This document shows positions 48,728 to 58,148 of a DNA stretch of 64,000 nt, piece by piece. The translations under genes and the position numbers were made by a program. The stretch comes from SAR86 cluster bacterium SAR86E. GTDB taxonomy: Bacteria; Pseudomonadota; Gammaproteobacteria; Magnimaribacterales; D2472. Each line of letters opens with the position of its first letter. Position 1 is the stretch's first letter. The notes under the pieces were generated by a model. The model was given only the letters and a program-made list of their open reading frames with translations, did not search any database and was not told where the DNA came from. The stretch is from positions 166,811 to 230,810 of the forward strand of contig AMWX01000008.1 in NCBI GenBank assembly GCA_000307935.1, in the 5' to 3' direction.

Positions 48728-49726
48728 ATGAACAGAGTTAAGGTTGTTGTTACTGGTGCCGCAGGTCAAATTAGTTACTCTTTAATACCTAGATTAGTAG
48801 ATGGACATACATTTGGAGATAAAATTGTTGATCTAGAGTTAGTAGAAATCCCTCAGGTAGTAGACAAACTTGAGGGTCTAGTAATGGAGTTAGAAGACTC
48901 TAATTTTCCTAAGATGGGAAATATAAATTACACATCAAATTTTGAAGAAGCTGCAAAAGATGCAGACTGGTTCCTCTTGGTGGGGAGCATTCCTAGAGGA
49001 ATTGTATTCAATGGTAAAAAAATTGAAGAACGTGCAGACCTGCTTCAAATTAATGGAGGTATTTTTGTAGGCCAGGGTCAGGCAATTGGTAGATTTGGTA
49101 AATCAGATGCAAAAATCTTAGTGGTAGGCAATCCAGCTAATACGAATGCCCTAATAGGCAGACATGCTGCTAGCAATGATTCGCAATTATGGATGGCCAT
49201 GACGATGCTGGATTCAAGCAGAGCAAGATCTGTTTTATCAAAGAAACTTCATATTGGAATCAGTGATATAAGTAAAATGATCATATGGGGCAATCACAGT
49301 CCAACTATGTATCCTGACTTTGAAAATATTGTTGCAAATGGATCCCCTGGAAAAGATCTTATTGATGATATGGATTGGGTTAATAATAAGTTTTTACCAG
49401 TTGTGCAACAAAGGGGTAAAGCTGTGATTGATTCGCGCGGAGCATCCTCTGCAACCTCAGCAGCAAAAGCTGCTCTAGATACAGTTGTTGCTTGTGAGAA
49501 CCCCACAGCATCTGGAGATTGTTTTAGTGCAGCGGTAATAAGTGATGGTAGCTATGATCTTCCAGAAGGTATTATTTGTGGCATGCCATTAATGACTACT
49601 CCAGAAGGTAAAGTTGAAATTGTAAGAGATATTGTTTTATCTGATTTCGCAAAAGGGAAAATTAAAATCTCAACAGACGAGTTGATTGACGAAAGAGCCG
49701 CAGTTGAGGATTTGTTAAGTAAATGA
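48728..49726 (+). CDS. mdh: Malate dehydrogenase, cytosolic-type, with a longer substrate loop
   Basis: 332 residues; interconverts malate and oxaloacetate with NAD. The N-terminal VVVTGAAGQISYSLIPRLV and VVGNPANTNALIGRHAA place it with the Thermus/cytosolic MDH group, not the shorter E. coli type. The catalytic His is in IIWGNHSPTMYP. The mobile loop with the two substrate-binding arginines reads PRGIVFNGKKIEERADLL, about six residues longer between the arginines than the Thermus form as I recall it. The stop overlaps the next gene by 4 bases. Confidence 0.92.
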   Translation: MNRVKVVVTGAAGQISYSLIPRLVDGHTFGDKIVDLELVEIPQVVDKLEGLVMELEDSNFPKMGNINYTSNFEEAAKDADWFLLVGSIPRGIVFNGKKIEERADLLQINGGIFVGQGQAIGRFGKSDAKILVVGNPANTNALIGRHAASNDSQLWMAMTMLDSSRARSVLSKKLHIGISDISKMIIWGNHSPTMYPDFENIVANGSPGKDLIDDMDWVNNKFLPVVQQRGKAVIDSRGASSATSAAKAALDTVVACENPTASGDCFSAAVISDGSYDLPEGIICGMPLMTTPEGKVEIVRDIVLSDFAKGKIKISTDELIDERAAVEDLLSK

Positions 49727-50172
49727 GTAAAAGTGGGTTAAATGATTTCCTTCTTGAAGTCATCCACAATGAATCAGTTACTTCAGTATTAGCAATCACA
49801 GAAAAAAATTTAAGTACTTTTGCAAATGCATGCGAGGATTTACTTAAAAGCATGTCGATTATAAGCTTGAGCCACCTTGAATCTAATGGCGCTTTACCTA
49901 ATGATTTGTGCATAATCTTTGACGATATGGCAATATCAAAAACACAAATTGGCTTAATTAAAAATAGTCTTGCTCAAAAGATATTGGTTCTTAAAAAAAG
50001 TAAAGATGATGGTGATCATCAAAATTTCATAGAGCTGGGTTTTACTCACGACAATGAAATAACACAAGCAAGAGTTTATTCTTATAACTTAAAAACCTAC
50101 AACAATAAAAGAGGCTGGAATAATCCTGAGGGATGGGCTAATCCTGAAAATTTTGAAAAGTATAGATGGTAG
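49723..50172 (+). CDS. Hypothetical protein, DUF6231-like
   Basis: 149 residues. A Rossmann-like layout without nucleotide motif (DLCIIFDD, KILVLKKSK) and a C-terminal YNLKTYNNKRGWNNPEGW with ending NPENFEKYRW, which resembles the DUF6231 family of Pseudomonas and relatives from memory. Function unknown. Translationally coupled to mdh. Confidence 0.65.
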   Translation: MSKSGLNDFLLEVIHNESVTSVLAITEKNLSTFANACEDLLKSMSIISLSHLESNGALPNDLCIIFDDMAISKTQIGLIKNSLAQKILVLKKSKDDGDHQNFIELGFTHDNEITQARVYSYNLKTYNNKRGWNNPEGWANPENFEKYRW

Positions 50173-50176
50173 CTGC

Positions 50177-51667
50177 TCAAGATTTTAATTGAGGAAATAA
50201 AATAACATCCCTTATTGAACTTTGATTAGTTAACATCATAACCAATCTATCTATTCCAATGCCTACTCCTACTGCAGGAGGCATACCATGTTCTAAAGCG
50301 ATAATATAATCCTCATCAAAGCCCATTGCTTCATCATCGCCATCTGCTTTAGCTTTAGCTTGATCCTTAAATCTCTCCGCTTGATCATCTGGATCATTTA
50401 ATTCACAAAAGCCATTAGCAATTTCCTTGCCCCCTATAAATAGTTCAAATCTATCAGCGATAGCCGGATTTTCATTATTTCTTCTTGATAATGGTGATAC
50501 TTCTACAGGATATTCTGTAACAAAAGTTGGTTGAATAAGTTTATTCTCTACTGTCTTTTCAAAAATCTCTAATAAAATTTTTCCAGGTCCCCAAGATTCC
50601 TTGAATGGCACTTTGAGTGATTTTAAATAACTTGTAAGCATTTCCAAATTTGTTAAATCATCAATGCTTAACTCGGGGTTATGCTCGAGTACTAAATTAT
50701 TAAGAGTTTTGATGGAAAAATTAGAAAGATCTATTTTGTCGTCATCCCATTGAATTTCATCATTATTACCAATTGCTGCTGAAGCTGATTGAATAATGTT
50801 CTTAGTGAAATCTATCGTTCCATCAAAAGTAGCAAAGGCAGCGTAAAACTCCAACATCGTAAACTCCGGGTTGTGTCTTGTAGACAGCCCCTCATTTCTA
50901 AAACTTCTATTAATCTCAAAAACCTTTTCAAAACCACCAACCAATAGTCTTTTGAGATGGAGCTCAGGTGCAATTCTTAAAAAGAGCTCCCTATCGAGAG
51001 CATTATGTTGGGTTATAAAGGGTTTGGCTACAGCTCCACCAGGAATAGAATGCATCATAGGGGTTTCTACTTCAAGAAAACCATCCTCAATCATTGAAGC
51101 TCTTATAGATGACACTATTTGCGAACGCTTAACAAAAATCTCTTTTGAATCAGGGCTACTCATTAAATCCAAGTATCGCTGACGATATTTAATTTCAATA
51201 TCAGCTAAGCCTTTATGTTTTTCGGGCATAGGTCTTAGCGATTTAGTGATTAGAACAATTGAGTTAGCCTCAACTGTTAGTTCTTCTGTTTTGGTTTTAA
51301 ATAAATTACCATCAATTCCGATAATATCTCCAAGGTCCCATGATTTAAAATTTTTATATAAATCTGGGTCTATATTATTCTTACTGATGTAAGCTTGGAT
51401 GTCCCCTGAGCCATCTCTAATAGTTACAAAGCTGGCATTACCCATAACTCTTTTTAAGACTATCCTTCCTGCAACCGATAGATTAGTAATTTTTTTGTCC
51501 TCAAGCTCCTCTTTGTTTAGGTGACCATAAGAATCATGCAATTCTTGAGCTTTATTAGCAGGAGTGAAGTTATTTACAAACGCTATATTCTGCTCTCTAA
51601 GCTCTTCAAGCTTCCTTCGTCTTTCTTCTAAGATAGAGGCTTCACCACCAATATTTGAATCGCTCAT
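50177..51667 (-). CDS. lysS: Lysyl-tRNA synthetase (class II)
   Basis: 496 residues. N-terminal OB fold (VAGRIVLKRVMGNASFVTIR), motif 2 (FRNEGLSTRHNPEFTMLEFY) and motif 3 (GVGIGIDRLVMMLTN) are intact. Charges tRNA-Lys. It starts one base after the prfB stop; prfB-lysS is a widespread conserved pair. Confidence 0.97.
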   Translation of the reverse strand: MSDSNIGGEASILEERRRKLEELREQNIAFVNNFTPANKAQELHDSYGHLNKEELEDKKITNLSVAGRIVLKRVMGNASFVTIRDGSGDIQAYISKNNIDPDLYKNFKSWDLGDIIGIDGNLFKTKTEELTVEANSIVLITKSLRPMPEKHKGLADIEIKYRQRYLDLMSSPDSKEIFVKRSQIVSSIRASMIEDGFLEVETPMMHSIPGGAVAKPFITQHNALDRELFLRIAPELHLKRLLVGGFEKVFEINRSFRNEGLSTRHNPEFTMLEFYAAFATFDGTIDFTKNIIQSASAAIGNNDEIQWDDDKIDLSNFSIKTLNNLVLEHNPELSIDDLTNLEMLTSYLKSLKVPFKESWGPGKILLEIFEKTVENKLIQPTFVTEYPVEVSPLSRRNNENPAIADRFELFIGGKEIANGFCELNDPDDQAERFKDQAKAKADGDDEAMGFDEDYIIALEHGMPPAVGVGIGIDRLVMMLTNQSSIRDVILFPQLKS

Positions 51668-52763
51668 TTATACTCCTTGGGTTAGACTGGCTTTAATAAA
51701 AATATCTATATCTCCATCTAGGATTGAAGAGATATTACCACTTTCAACGTTTGTTCTTAAGTCTTTAATACGAGATTGATCTAAAACATATGAACGAATT
51801 TGACTTCCCCAACCAATATCAGATTTGGTATCTTCCAATAACTGCTGTTCATCCTTTTGCTTTTGTAACTCAAGTTCATATAGTTTTGACTTCAGTTGTT
51901 TAAAAGCATTATCTTTATTTTTATGTTGAGATCTGTCGCTTTGACACTGAACCACTGTCCCAGTTGGACCATGAGTTAAACGGACTGCTGAATCAGTCTT
52001 ATTAACATGTTGCCCACCCGCACCCGATGCTCTGTAGGTATCAATTCTTACATCCGCAGGATTAAATTCAACCTCAATTGATTCATCGATCTCTGGCGAG
52101 ATAAACACAGATGCAAATGAGGTATGTCTTCTGCTACCAGAATCAAATGGTGATTTTCTTACCAATCTATGGACGCCAGTTTCTGTTCTTAACCATCCAT
52201 AGGCATAGCTACCCTTAATGAGTAATGATGCAGATTTGATGCCAGCAACTTCACCCGGCGAATGCTCAATAACTGAGACTGAAAACTCGTGTTTTTCTGC
52301 CCATCTTGTATACATTCTTAGCAACATGTCAGCCCAATCCTGAGCTTCTGTCCCACCAGATCCTGATTGAATATCTAAAAAAGCAGAATTAGGGTCCATT
52401 TTATTAGAGAACATTCTGTTAAACTCTAGATCTTCCACAGCGGAGGCTAGAGATTGAGTTTCTTCATTAATTTCATTGATAGACTGATCATCTGATTCGT
52501 CAATAGCCATATCAAGAAGATCAATGTTGTCATTAATTGCTTCGTCGACAGATATAAAAGAGCTTAAAAATTTTTCTATATCTGCTTTTTCTTTATTTAG
52601 AGATTGTGACAACTCTAAATCAGACCATGTTGTCTCTTCAGATAATTGATTGATAATTTGTTTTAATGAGGCTTCTTTATTAGCAACGTCAAAGATGCCC
52701 CCTGAGATCAATCATTCGATCTCTGAGATTAAGAAGGTTTGATTTTAATTCACCTGTTTCCAT
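51668..52763 (-). CDS. prfB: Peptide chain release factor 2, with programmed +1 frameshift
   Basis: RF2 ends translation at UGA and UAA. Translation starts at ATG 52763 and reads 24 codons ending RGHL, then meets CTT TGA C; a +1 shift continues as DVANKEAS to the stop at 51668, total 364 residues (E. coli 365). The 3' frame holds the ribosome-catalytic GGQ (RASGAGGQHVNKT) and the family body (DIQSGSGGTEAQDWADMLLR). A caller ignoring the shift would start it falsely at 52711. lysS follows. Confidence 0.96.
52689..52701 (-). promoter_or_regulatory. prfB autoregulatory frameshift site
   Basis: Minus strand reads AGG GGG CAT CTT TGA C. The internal Shine-Dalgarno-like AGGGGG lies three bases before the CTT slippery codon, the same spacing as E. 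coli (AGGGGG TAT CTT TGA C). Low RF2 lets the ribosome pause at UGA and slip +1, raising RF2. Confidence 0.95.
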
Positions 52764-52819
52764 AGACTCGCATTTTAATACCTTTAACGAGCCTAAGAAA
52801 CAGTTTCAGATATAAAGAT

Positions 52820-53242
52820 TTATTTAACTGAGTAGAAATTCATTTCTAAAGAGTCGTCAATTAAATTAACTTCTGTAAGGCAAAGATATTGATTTCCATC
52901 TGTCACATCATCTAGCGATCTAAAGTGCATAATTGAGCCTTTTCTTTCCCAGACACCCTGTCTACTTGCGCCATTTCTATTTCCATTCTCATCAATGGCT
53001 ACTGCCCTGCCAGTAAATGATCCTTGATTAGGTGTATTTGGATTATCAAGTTTAAGGCTATATGTAAGCCAAACTTTTCCATACTGGCCTGTTTGACCAA
53101 CAGCATTAATAGTCCCGCCAGACTCACTCAACGTAATAGTGTTTATTTTGCCAGAAAATTTATATGCTTCGCCTTGAATATCTATTGCGTATGAATTAGC
53201 TGAAACCAATGCAAACAAGAATGTTAATAATAATTTTGTCAT
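52820..53242 (-). CDS. Hypothetical secreted beta-rich protein
   Basis: 140 residues with a clear signal peptide (MTKLLLTFLFALVSANSYA, cleavage after ANSYA). The mature part is rich in beta-forming residues and Gly (ESGGTINAVGQTGQYGKVWL, FTGRAVAIDENGNRNGASRQG) with one Cys only. Not recognised as a named family. It lies alone between GNAT and prfB on the same strand. Confidence 0.7.
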   Translation of the reverse strand: MTKLLLTFLFALVSANSYAIDIQGEAYKFSGKINTITLSESGGTINAVGQTGQYGKVWLTYSLKLDNPNTPNQGSFTGRAVAIDENGNRNGASRQGVWERKGSIMHFRSLDDVTDGNQYLCLTEVNLIDDSLEMNFYSVK

Positions 53243-53302
53243 GATTATGCTCCTTATATTAAATTTAATATTAATCAGAGCATATAGAAAAAAAAATTTA
53301 AT

Positions 53303-53887
53303 TCAAACTGACCGAGCATCTCTAATCATAGGAAATGCTGGCGGTGAGTCTCCAAACTGGACTCTACCAACTTCAATAAATCCATGCCTTTCATATAGAG
53401 CTTTATTTGTTTCATTACTCGCCTCTAGGTATGCCCTACTCCCTTTTTCATCGATCATTTTTAGTGCTTCCTTAAGCAGAAAGGAGCCTATTCCGCGCCT
53501 TTGCTGAGCAGGATCAACTGCTATAAATGGTAAATACCAGGCATCTTCAGGATGATACTTTTCAAACTCTTCAAAGAATCTTGCAACAACCTCAATTCTT
53601 TCTTCTGGAATTGCTGCGAATGTAGGCTCTAAAACAGATTCATCAAACTTTGCGCCGGGCGGATGCCAAAGAGCGGACCCATAAAAATTTTCTTCGATAT
53701 ATACAAGATTATTTGCAAATGCAATTTTGGAAAATTCTTCCATCCAAAGATCAAAACTTTTTAGATATTTGGATGCATCTGGAAAAATCCATCGCAATAA
53801 AGCATCAGATGCAAATCCAAGCTTAAGAACACCCTTAACCTTAATTAAATCAGAGTTTATTGCCTTTATTATTTTTGGTGTACTCAT
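53303..53887 (-). CDS. GNAT-family N-acetyltransferase
   Basis: 194 residues. The acetyl-CoA-binding motif A is LPFIAVDPAQQRRGIGSFLL, followed by AYLEASNETNKALYERHGF. Substrate unknown. It starts 9 bases after the thrC stop and may be the last gene of the rpsP-to-thrC operon. Confidence 0.9.
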   Translation of the reverse strand: MSTPKIIKAINSDLIKVKGVLKLGFASDALLRWIFPDASKYLKSFDLWMEEFSKIAFANNLVYIEENFYGSALWHPPGAKFDESVLEPTFAAIPEERIEVVARFFEEFEKYHPEDAWYLPFIAVDPAQQRRGIGSFLLKEALKMIDEKGSRAYLEASNETNKALYERHGFIEVGRVQFGDSPPAFPMIRDARSV

Positions 53888-53896
53888 TCAATTGCC

Positions 53897-55273
53897 TTAA
53901 TTATTTAACTTAATAAAATCTTTTATATCATTATAATTAGCGTTAAATGTATGCAAGTATTCTTTTTTCTTTTCAAGGTCATGCAGTCCTTTTGGCAATG
54001 AAGATAATTTTATCTGCAGTTCTTCGTAAACTTTTGGAAACTTGGCGGGATGAGCAGTTGCCAAAATAATAAAATGATTGTCTGTATTACTTTTTTTAAA
54101 GGCCTCATCTGCGGCAACAGCAGTATGAGGATCAAGAACGTAGCCATAAGATTTGTAAATTTTATTAATTATCTGTTTTGTATTTAAGTCCTCAACTTTT
54201 GAAGAGGAAAAAAGGCTATCTTTTTTTTGCCAAACAGCATCACTCAATACGATTGGGCTATTTGGGAAATGATTAAACATATCTGCACATTGCTCACCGC
54301 TTCTTTCAAGAAAGAAATCATAGACCAATCTCTCAAAGTTACTTGCTACACTTATATCCATACTTGGAGACAGAGTGTCATGCACCATTTTTTTTGAATA
54401 ATCATTTTCAGTAAAAAATCTATGCAAAATATCATTTTTGTTCACGGCAACACAGATTTTATTAACTGGTAATCCCATTTTATGAGCCGAATAACACGCA
54501 AAAACATTACCAAAATTACCTGTTGGGATAGAAAAGCTTAGTTTTCCTTTTGTATTCAGCTGGTTGTATGTATAAAAATAATAACAAATCTGCCCTATGA
54601 TTCTGGTCCAATTAATTGAATTGACTGCTAATAAATATTGATTTGGTTTAAGAAAATCTCTTGTTTTAAATGCAAGCTTTACTAAATCCTGACAGTCATC
54701 GAATGTTCCATTAATTCTTAATGCAAATACATTATCCGCATTGATGGTACTCATTTGTCTTCTTTGAACTGCAGACATATTTCCATTTGGAAGCATGATA
54801 AAGCTTGTTATACGTTTATAATTTTTACAGGCATCTATAGCAGCTGATCCTGTATCTCCTGAAGTAGCACCAAGAACAATTGCAGTTTTATTCTCTTCCT
54901 CTAAAACTTTGTTAAAAAAGGCGGCTGCTAACTGTAGTCCAAAATCTTTAAAAGCAGCAGTTGGGCCATGGAATAGCTCTAAAACTGAAACAGAATTCAG
55001 ATCCGTAATTTTGATTAAATCTTTGTGTTCAAAGTCATGCCAAGCTGAATCAAGAATATCAATAGTCTCTTGTTTCGAAAAAGATGAGCCTGTAAAAAGT
55101 GGAACTACGCATTTAGCAACTTCAAGGAATGATTTCTTTGATTTAACTTCTTCTAAATCTACCTGAGGCCAATAGTCTGGCATGAATAAGCCTCCATCCT
55201 CAGCCAACCCTTGCATCAAGATAGATGCAAAGCTCTTATCATGGTCCTTACCTCTAGTTGAATGAAAAAACAC
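53897..55273 (-). CDS. thrC: Threonine synthase
   Basis: PLP enzyme converting O-phosphohomoserine to threonine. 458 residues; the PLP lysine is in FHGPTAAFKDFGLQLAA and the phosphate loop in GATSGDTGSAAID. LLAVNSINWTRIIGQICYY is typical of the longer (class I-like) type. Its start overlaps the hom stop by one base. Confidence 0.96.
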   Translation of the reverse strand: MFFHSTRGKDHDKSFASILMQGLAEDGGLFMPDYWPQVDLEEVKSKKSFLEVAKCVVPLFTGSSFSKQETIDILDSAWHDFEHKDLIKITDLNSVSVLELFHGPTAAFKDFGLQLAAAFFNKVLEEENKTAIVLGATSGDTGSAAIDACKNYKRITSFIMLPNGNMSAVQRRQMSTINADNVFALRINGTFDDCQDLVKLAFKTRDFLKPNQYLLAVNSINWTRIIGQICYYFYTYNQLNTKGKLSFSIPTGNFGNVFACYSAHKMGLPVNKICVAVNKNDILHRFFTENDYSKKMVHDTLSPSMDISVASNFERLVYDFFLERSGEQCADMFNHFPNSPIVLSDAVWQKKDSLFSSSKVEDLNTKQIINKIYKSYGYVLDPHTAVAADEAFKKSNTDNHFIILATAHPAKFPKVYEELQIKLSSLPKGLHDLEKKKEYLHTFNANYNDIKDFIKLNN

Positions 55274-56526
55274 TACAAATCCTCAATTCTAATAATCTTA
55301 GCTTCTGAAACTACATCTTGATCTAAAAAATCACTCATCACTATTTGCATTTCTTTTTCAACAATATTATCTGTGATGATGACTACGGGTACATATCCAT
55401 TTTTCAATTGATCTTTTTGAATAACTTTTTCAAGACTGATCCCATGATCTCCAAACACTTTACTAATTGTGGCTAGTACGCCAGGTTGATCTTTAACTTC
55501 TAGATAAACATAATACTTAAAACTCAATTCATTAAAGTCTATAACATCAGGTTTTTTAGAAAAATCTGGATATTGCATTGGCAAAGATTCTGATGACTTT
55601 GACAGAGCTACTAAATCAGAAATTAATCCTGATGCCGTAGATTCTCTTCCAGCTCCGGAGCCTGCGACATGAAATGAGCCGATTAGATCAGTATCAAACT
55701 GAATGCCATTTCTTACCCCTTTTAAGCCAGCCAAGCTTGACTCTTTTTTGATCATCACGGGATGGCTACGTAATTCAATCCCAAGATCATTTTTGCATGC
55801 TACTGCTAAATGCTTTATCGTCAAACCAAATTCATCAGCATATAAAAAATCATCAGGTGAAATATTCTCTATTCCTTCTATATGAAAATTAGTTGCTGGT
55901 AAACCGCTATTAAAAATTAGAGCAGCCAAGATACCAATTTTATGCGCTGCGTCAGTTCCATTAATGTCAAGAGTTGGATCGGGTTCTGCATAACCTTCAG
56001 CCTTTGCCTCAGCAAGAACTGTTTCAAAAAGTTCGCCCTCCTCCATATTACTTAGAATAAAATTTGTTGTGCCATTTAGCATTCCAGCGACCTTAGAGAT
56101 TACATTTGCACTAAGGTCATTCGAAAGCATTTTAATTGTTGGAGTACCAGCGCATACTGCAGACTCAAATAGAAGCCTTACATCATTATTTTTTGCAATT
56201 TTTAATAATTCCTCGCCATGCTCAAAGATAACTGCTTTGTTTGCTGTAATTACATGCTTTTTAGCATTTAATGCTTTTATAATTAATGCTTTAGCAGTAT
56301 CCACGCCTCCAATCAACTCAATTAACACATCTATCTCCTCATCAGGTACGGCAAAAATATCTCTTAAAATTTTTACAGATCCAGGATCGCATCTAGGATT
56401 ATCCCTACGCGCACCAATACAGGTTACCTGCCATTGGGAGCTTATGTGATTGTTGGCTGTGAGTTGCTCGAAGAGGCCAGTAGCAACATTTCCCCAGCCG
56501 CAAATACCTATTTTTAAGATAGTCAT
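55273..56526 (-). CDS. hom: Homoserine dehydrogenase
   Basis: NAD(P)H-dependent reduction of aspartate semialdehyde to homoserine. 417 residues: dinucleotide motif IGICGWGNVATGLFEQL, ESAVCAGTPTIKML, GMLNGTTNFILSNME, and a C-terminal ACT domain (VKDQPGVLATISKVFGDHG) for threonine feedback. It is the monofunctional form, without an aspartokinase domain. Order xerD-dsbC-hom-thrC matches Pseudomonas. Confidence 0.96.
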   Translation of the reverse strand: MTILKIGICGWGNVATGLFEQLTANNHISSQWQVTCIGARRDNPRCDPGSVKILRDIFAVPDEEIDVLIELIGGVDTAKALIIKALNAKKHVITANKAVIFEHGEELLKIAKNNDVRLLFESAVCAGTPTIKMLSNDLSANVISKVAGMLNGTTNFILSNMEEGELFETVLAEAKAEGYAEPDPTLDINGTDAAHKIGILAALIFNSGLPATNFHIEGIENISPDDFLYADEFGLTIKHLAVACKNDLGIELRSHPVMIKKESSLAGLKGVRNGIQFDTDLIGSFHVAGSGAGRESTASGLISDLVALSKSSESLPMQYPDFSKKPDVIDFNELSFKYYVYLEVKDQPGVLATISKVFGDHGISLEKVIQKDQLKNGYVPVVIITDNIVEKEMQIVMSDFLDQDVVSEAKIIRIEDL

Positions 56527-56528
56527 TA

Positions 56529-57245
56529 TTAATCTAACCTTTCTAAGAGGTCTAGGGGAGGTAAATAGCCTGGAAGTAGCTCACCAGATGAGGTGATAAT
56601 AGCTGGAGTGCCGGTAATTCCGATCCTTTGACCTAAAAGATAGTGTTTTTCTACTGGATGGTTGGAGCACATTGAAATATCCAAATCAATTCCTTGTTTC
56701 ATTTGCGTAAGAGCAGCTCTTTGATCATCTGCACACCATGCAGTAACAATTTTTTCATAAGAGTCAGATTCAAGACCTGATCTAGGAAAAGCAACATATT
56801 TTACTGAGATTCCTTGATCATTATAGTCTTTAATTTCATTATGAAGCTTTCTGCAATATCCACAGTCAACATCAGTGAAAATAGTCACAACATGCTTTTC
56901 ATAATTAGCATTGAAAGAAATAAAATCATCCTGAATCAAATTTTCATTTAAAATCTTTTTTCTCTTCAGATTTACTTCAATGTTAGTCATATTTTTGAGA
57001 TTGCCATTTTTTATTCCAAATAACTCACCATAAAGAAAAAAATCTCCATTTTCTGAAGCATAAATTGGTTGCAAGTCACCAATATCAACAATATATAAAT
57101 TATCAATTTGAGATCTTCTAACGCTTTGAACAGACATTCCCTCAGGAAGAACTTGATTAATCTTGGAAGCAATATTAGATTCATTAGAGTCTAGATAAAC
57201 TGAAGAAAAAGAAATCAATAATATTAAAAAAAATTTCATAGTCAT
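56529..57245 (-). CDS. dsbC: Thiol:disulfide interchange protein DsbC
   Basis: Periplasmic disulfide isomerase. Signal peptide about 1-17, N-terminal dimerisation domain (INQVLPEGMSVQSVRRSQI), then a thioredoxin fold with active site FTDVDCGYCRKLH and cis-Pro in GITGTPAII. 238 residues. The start ATG overlaps the xerD stop (TAATG); the second ATG two codons on is equally possible. Confidence 0.94.
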   Translation of the reverse strand: MTMKFFLILLISFSSVYLDSNESNIASKINQVLPEGMSVQSVRRSQIDNLYIVDIGDLQPIYASENGDFFLYGELFGIKNGNLKNMTNIEVNLKRKKILNENLIQDDFISFNANYEKHVVTIFTDVDCGYCRKLHNEIKDYNDQGISVKYVAFPRSGLESDSYEKIVTAWCADDQRAALTQMKQGIDLDISMCSNHPVEKHYLLGQRIGITGTPAIITSSGELLPGYLPPLDLLERLD

Positions 57246-58144
57246 TATCCTCGGGGGTGATGCTCTTTAACCATTTCGCTGAGCCTTTGTTTTGCAATAT
57301 GAGTATATATCTGAGTGGTAGATAGGTCACTATGTCCAAGCAGCATTTGCACAGATCTTAGGTCTGCACCATTATTAAGCAAATGAGTAGCAAAGGCATG
57401 TCTAAGAGTGTGTGGTGAAATATCCATGGGTAAATTAGATATTAGGAGGTATTGTTTAATTCTATACCAAAAGGCTTGTCGAGAAATTTTTTTTCCTTGC
57501 TGGCTTATAAAAAAATCTTTTGAATTCAATGATAGATTATTTTTGCGCCTATACTCAATATAATCTGACAGCCAAGAAAGCGCATTATCTCCAAATGGTA
57601 TTATTCTTTCTTTTTCGCCCTTACCCATCACTTTTATTAAAGACCTATTCAAATCAATATGACTATATTTTAAGTCAATTAACTCACTAATTCTTACTCC
57701 AGTTGCATACATGAGCTCTATCATCGTTCTATCTCTAAGACCGATAAAAGTGTTGCTATCTGGAGCATTAATTAAAATATTTACATCGGCAATTGAAAGA
57801 GATTTTGGAAGAGGCTTTATATTTTTTAAGCCTGAAAAATTCATCGCTGGATTAGATTTAATTAATTTTTTTTTAGTCATGTAATTAAAAAGATGTCTTA
57901 ATGAGGAAATCTTTCTATTAATAGAACTATGGCTTAAGTTTATTCTATGAAAATTCTTCAAATAATTTTCAATATCTTTTTCAGATACCTGCAATAATTC
58001 ATGCTTTTTTGATGACAGCCAGGCAGTAAATGCATAGCAATCGTTTGAGTAAGCTTTAAGGGTATTTTTGGATAGGCCTTTCTCTAGAAGCAGATCAGTT
58101 AAAAAAGAATCTATGATAGGATTCTTTTTTAAGTCAGCTGACAT
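57245..58144 (-). CDS. xerD: Site-specific tyrosine recombinase XerD
   Basis: Resolves chromosome dimers at dif with XerC and FtsK. 299 residues; catalytic residues are in YATGVRISELIDL (Arg), KGEKERIIPF (Lys), PHTLRHAFATHLL (His, Arg), LGHSDLSTTQIYTH (His and nucleophile Tyr). Placement before dsbC favours XerD over XerC. It lies 4 bases after rplS, so it is probably expressed with ribosomal-protein genes. Confidence 0.94.
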   Translation of the reverse strand: MSADLKKNPIIDSFLTDLLLEKGLSKNTLKAYSNDCYAFTAWLSSKKHELLQVSEKDIENYLKNFHRINLSHSSINRKISSLRHLFNYMTKKKLIKSNPAMNFSGLKNIKPLPKSLSIADVNILINAPDSNTFIGLRDRTMIELMYATGVRISELIDLKYSHIDLNRSLIKVMGKGEKERIIPFGDNALSWLSDYIEYRRKNNLSLNSKDFFISQQGKKISRQAFWYRIKQYLLISNLPMDISPHTLRHAFATHLLNNGADLRSVQMLLGHSDLSTTQIYTHIAKQRLSEMVKEHHPRG

Positions 58145-58148
58145 AAAA

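Noticed and set aside
52668..52711. prfB beginning at ATG 52711
   Set aside because: This start lies before the in-frame part only by chance; the frameshift model with ATG 52763 restores full RF2 homology and length.
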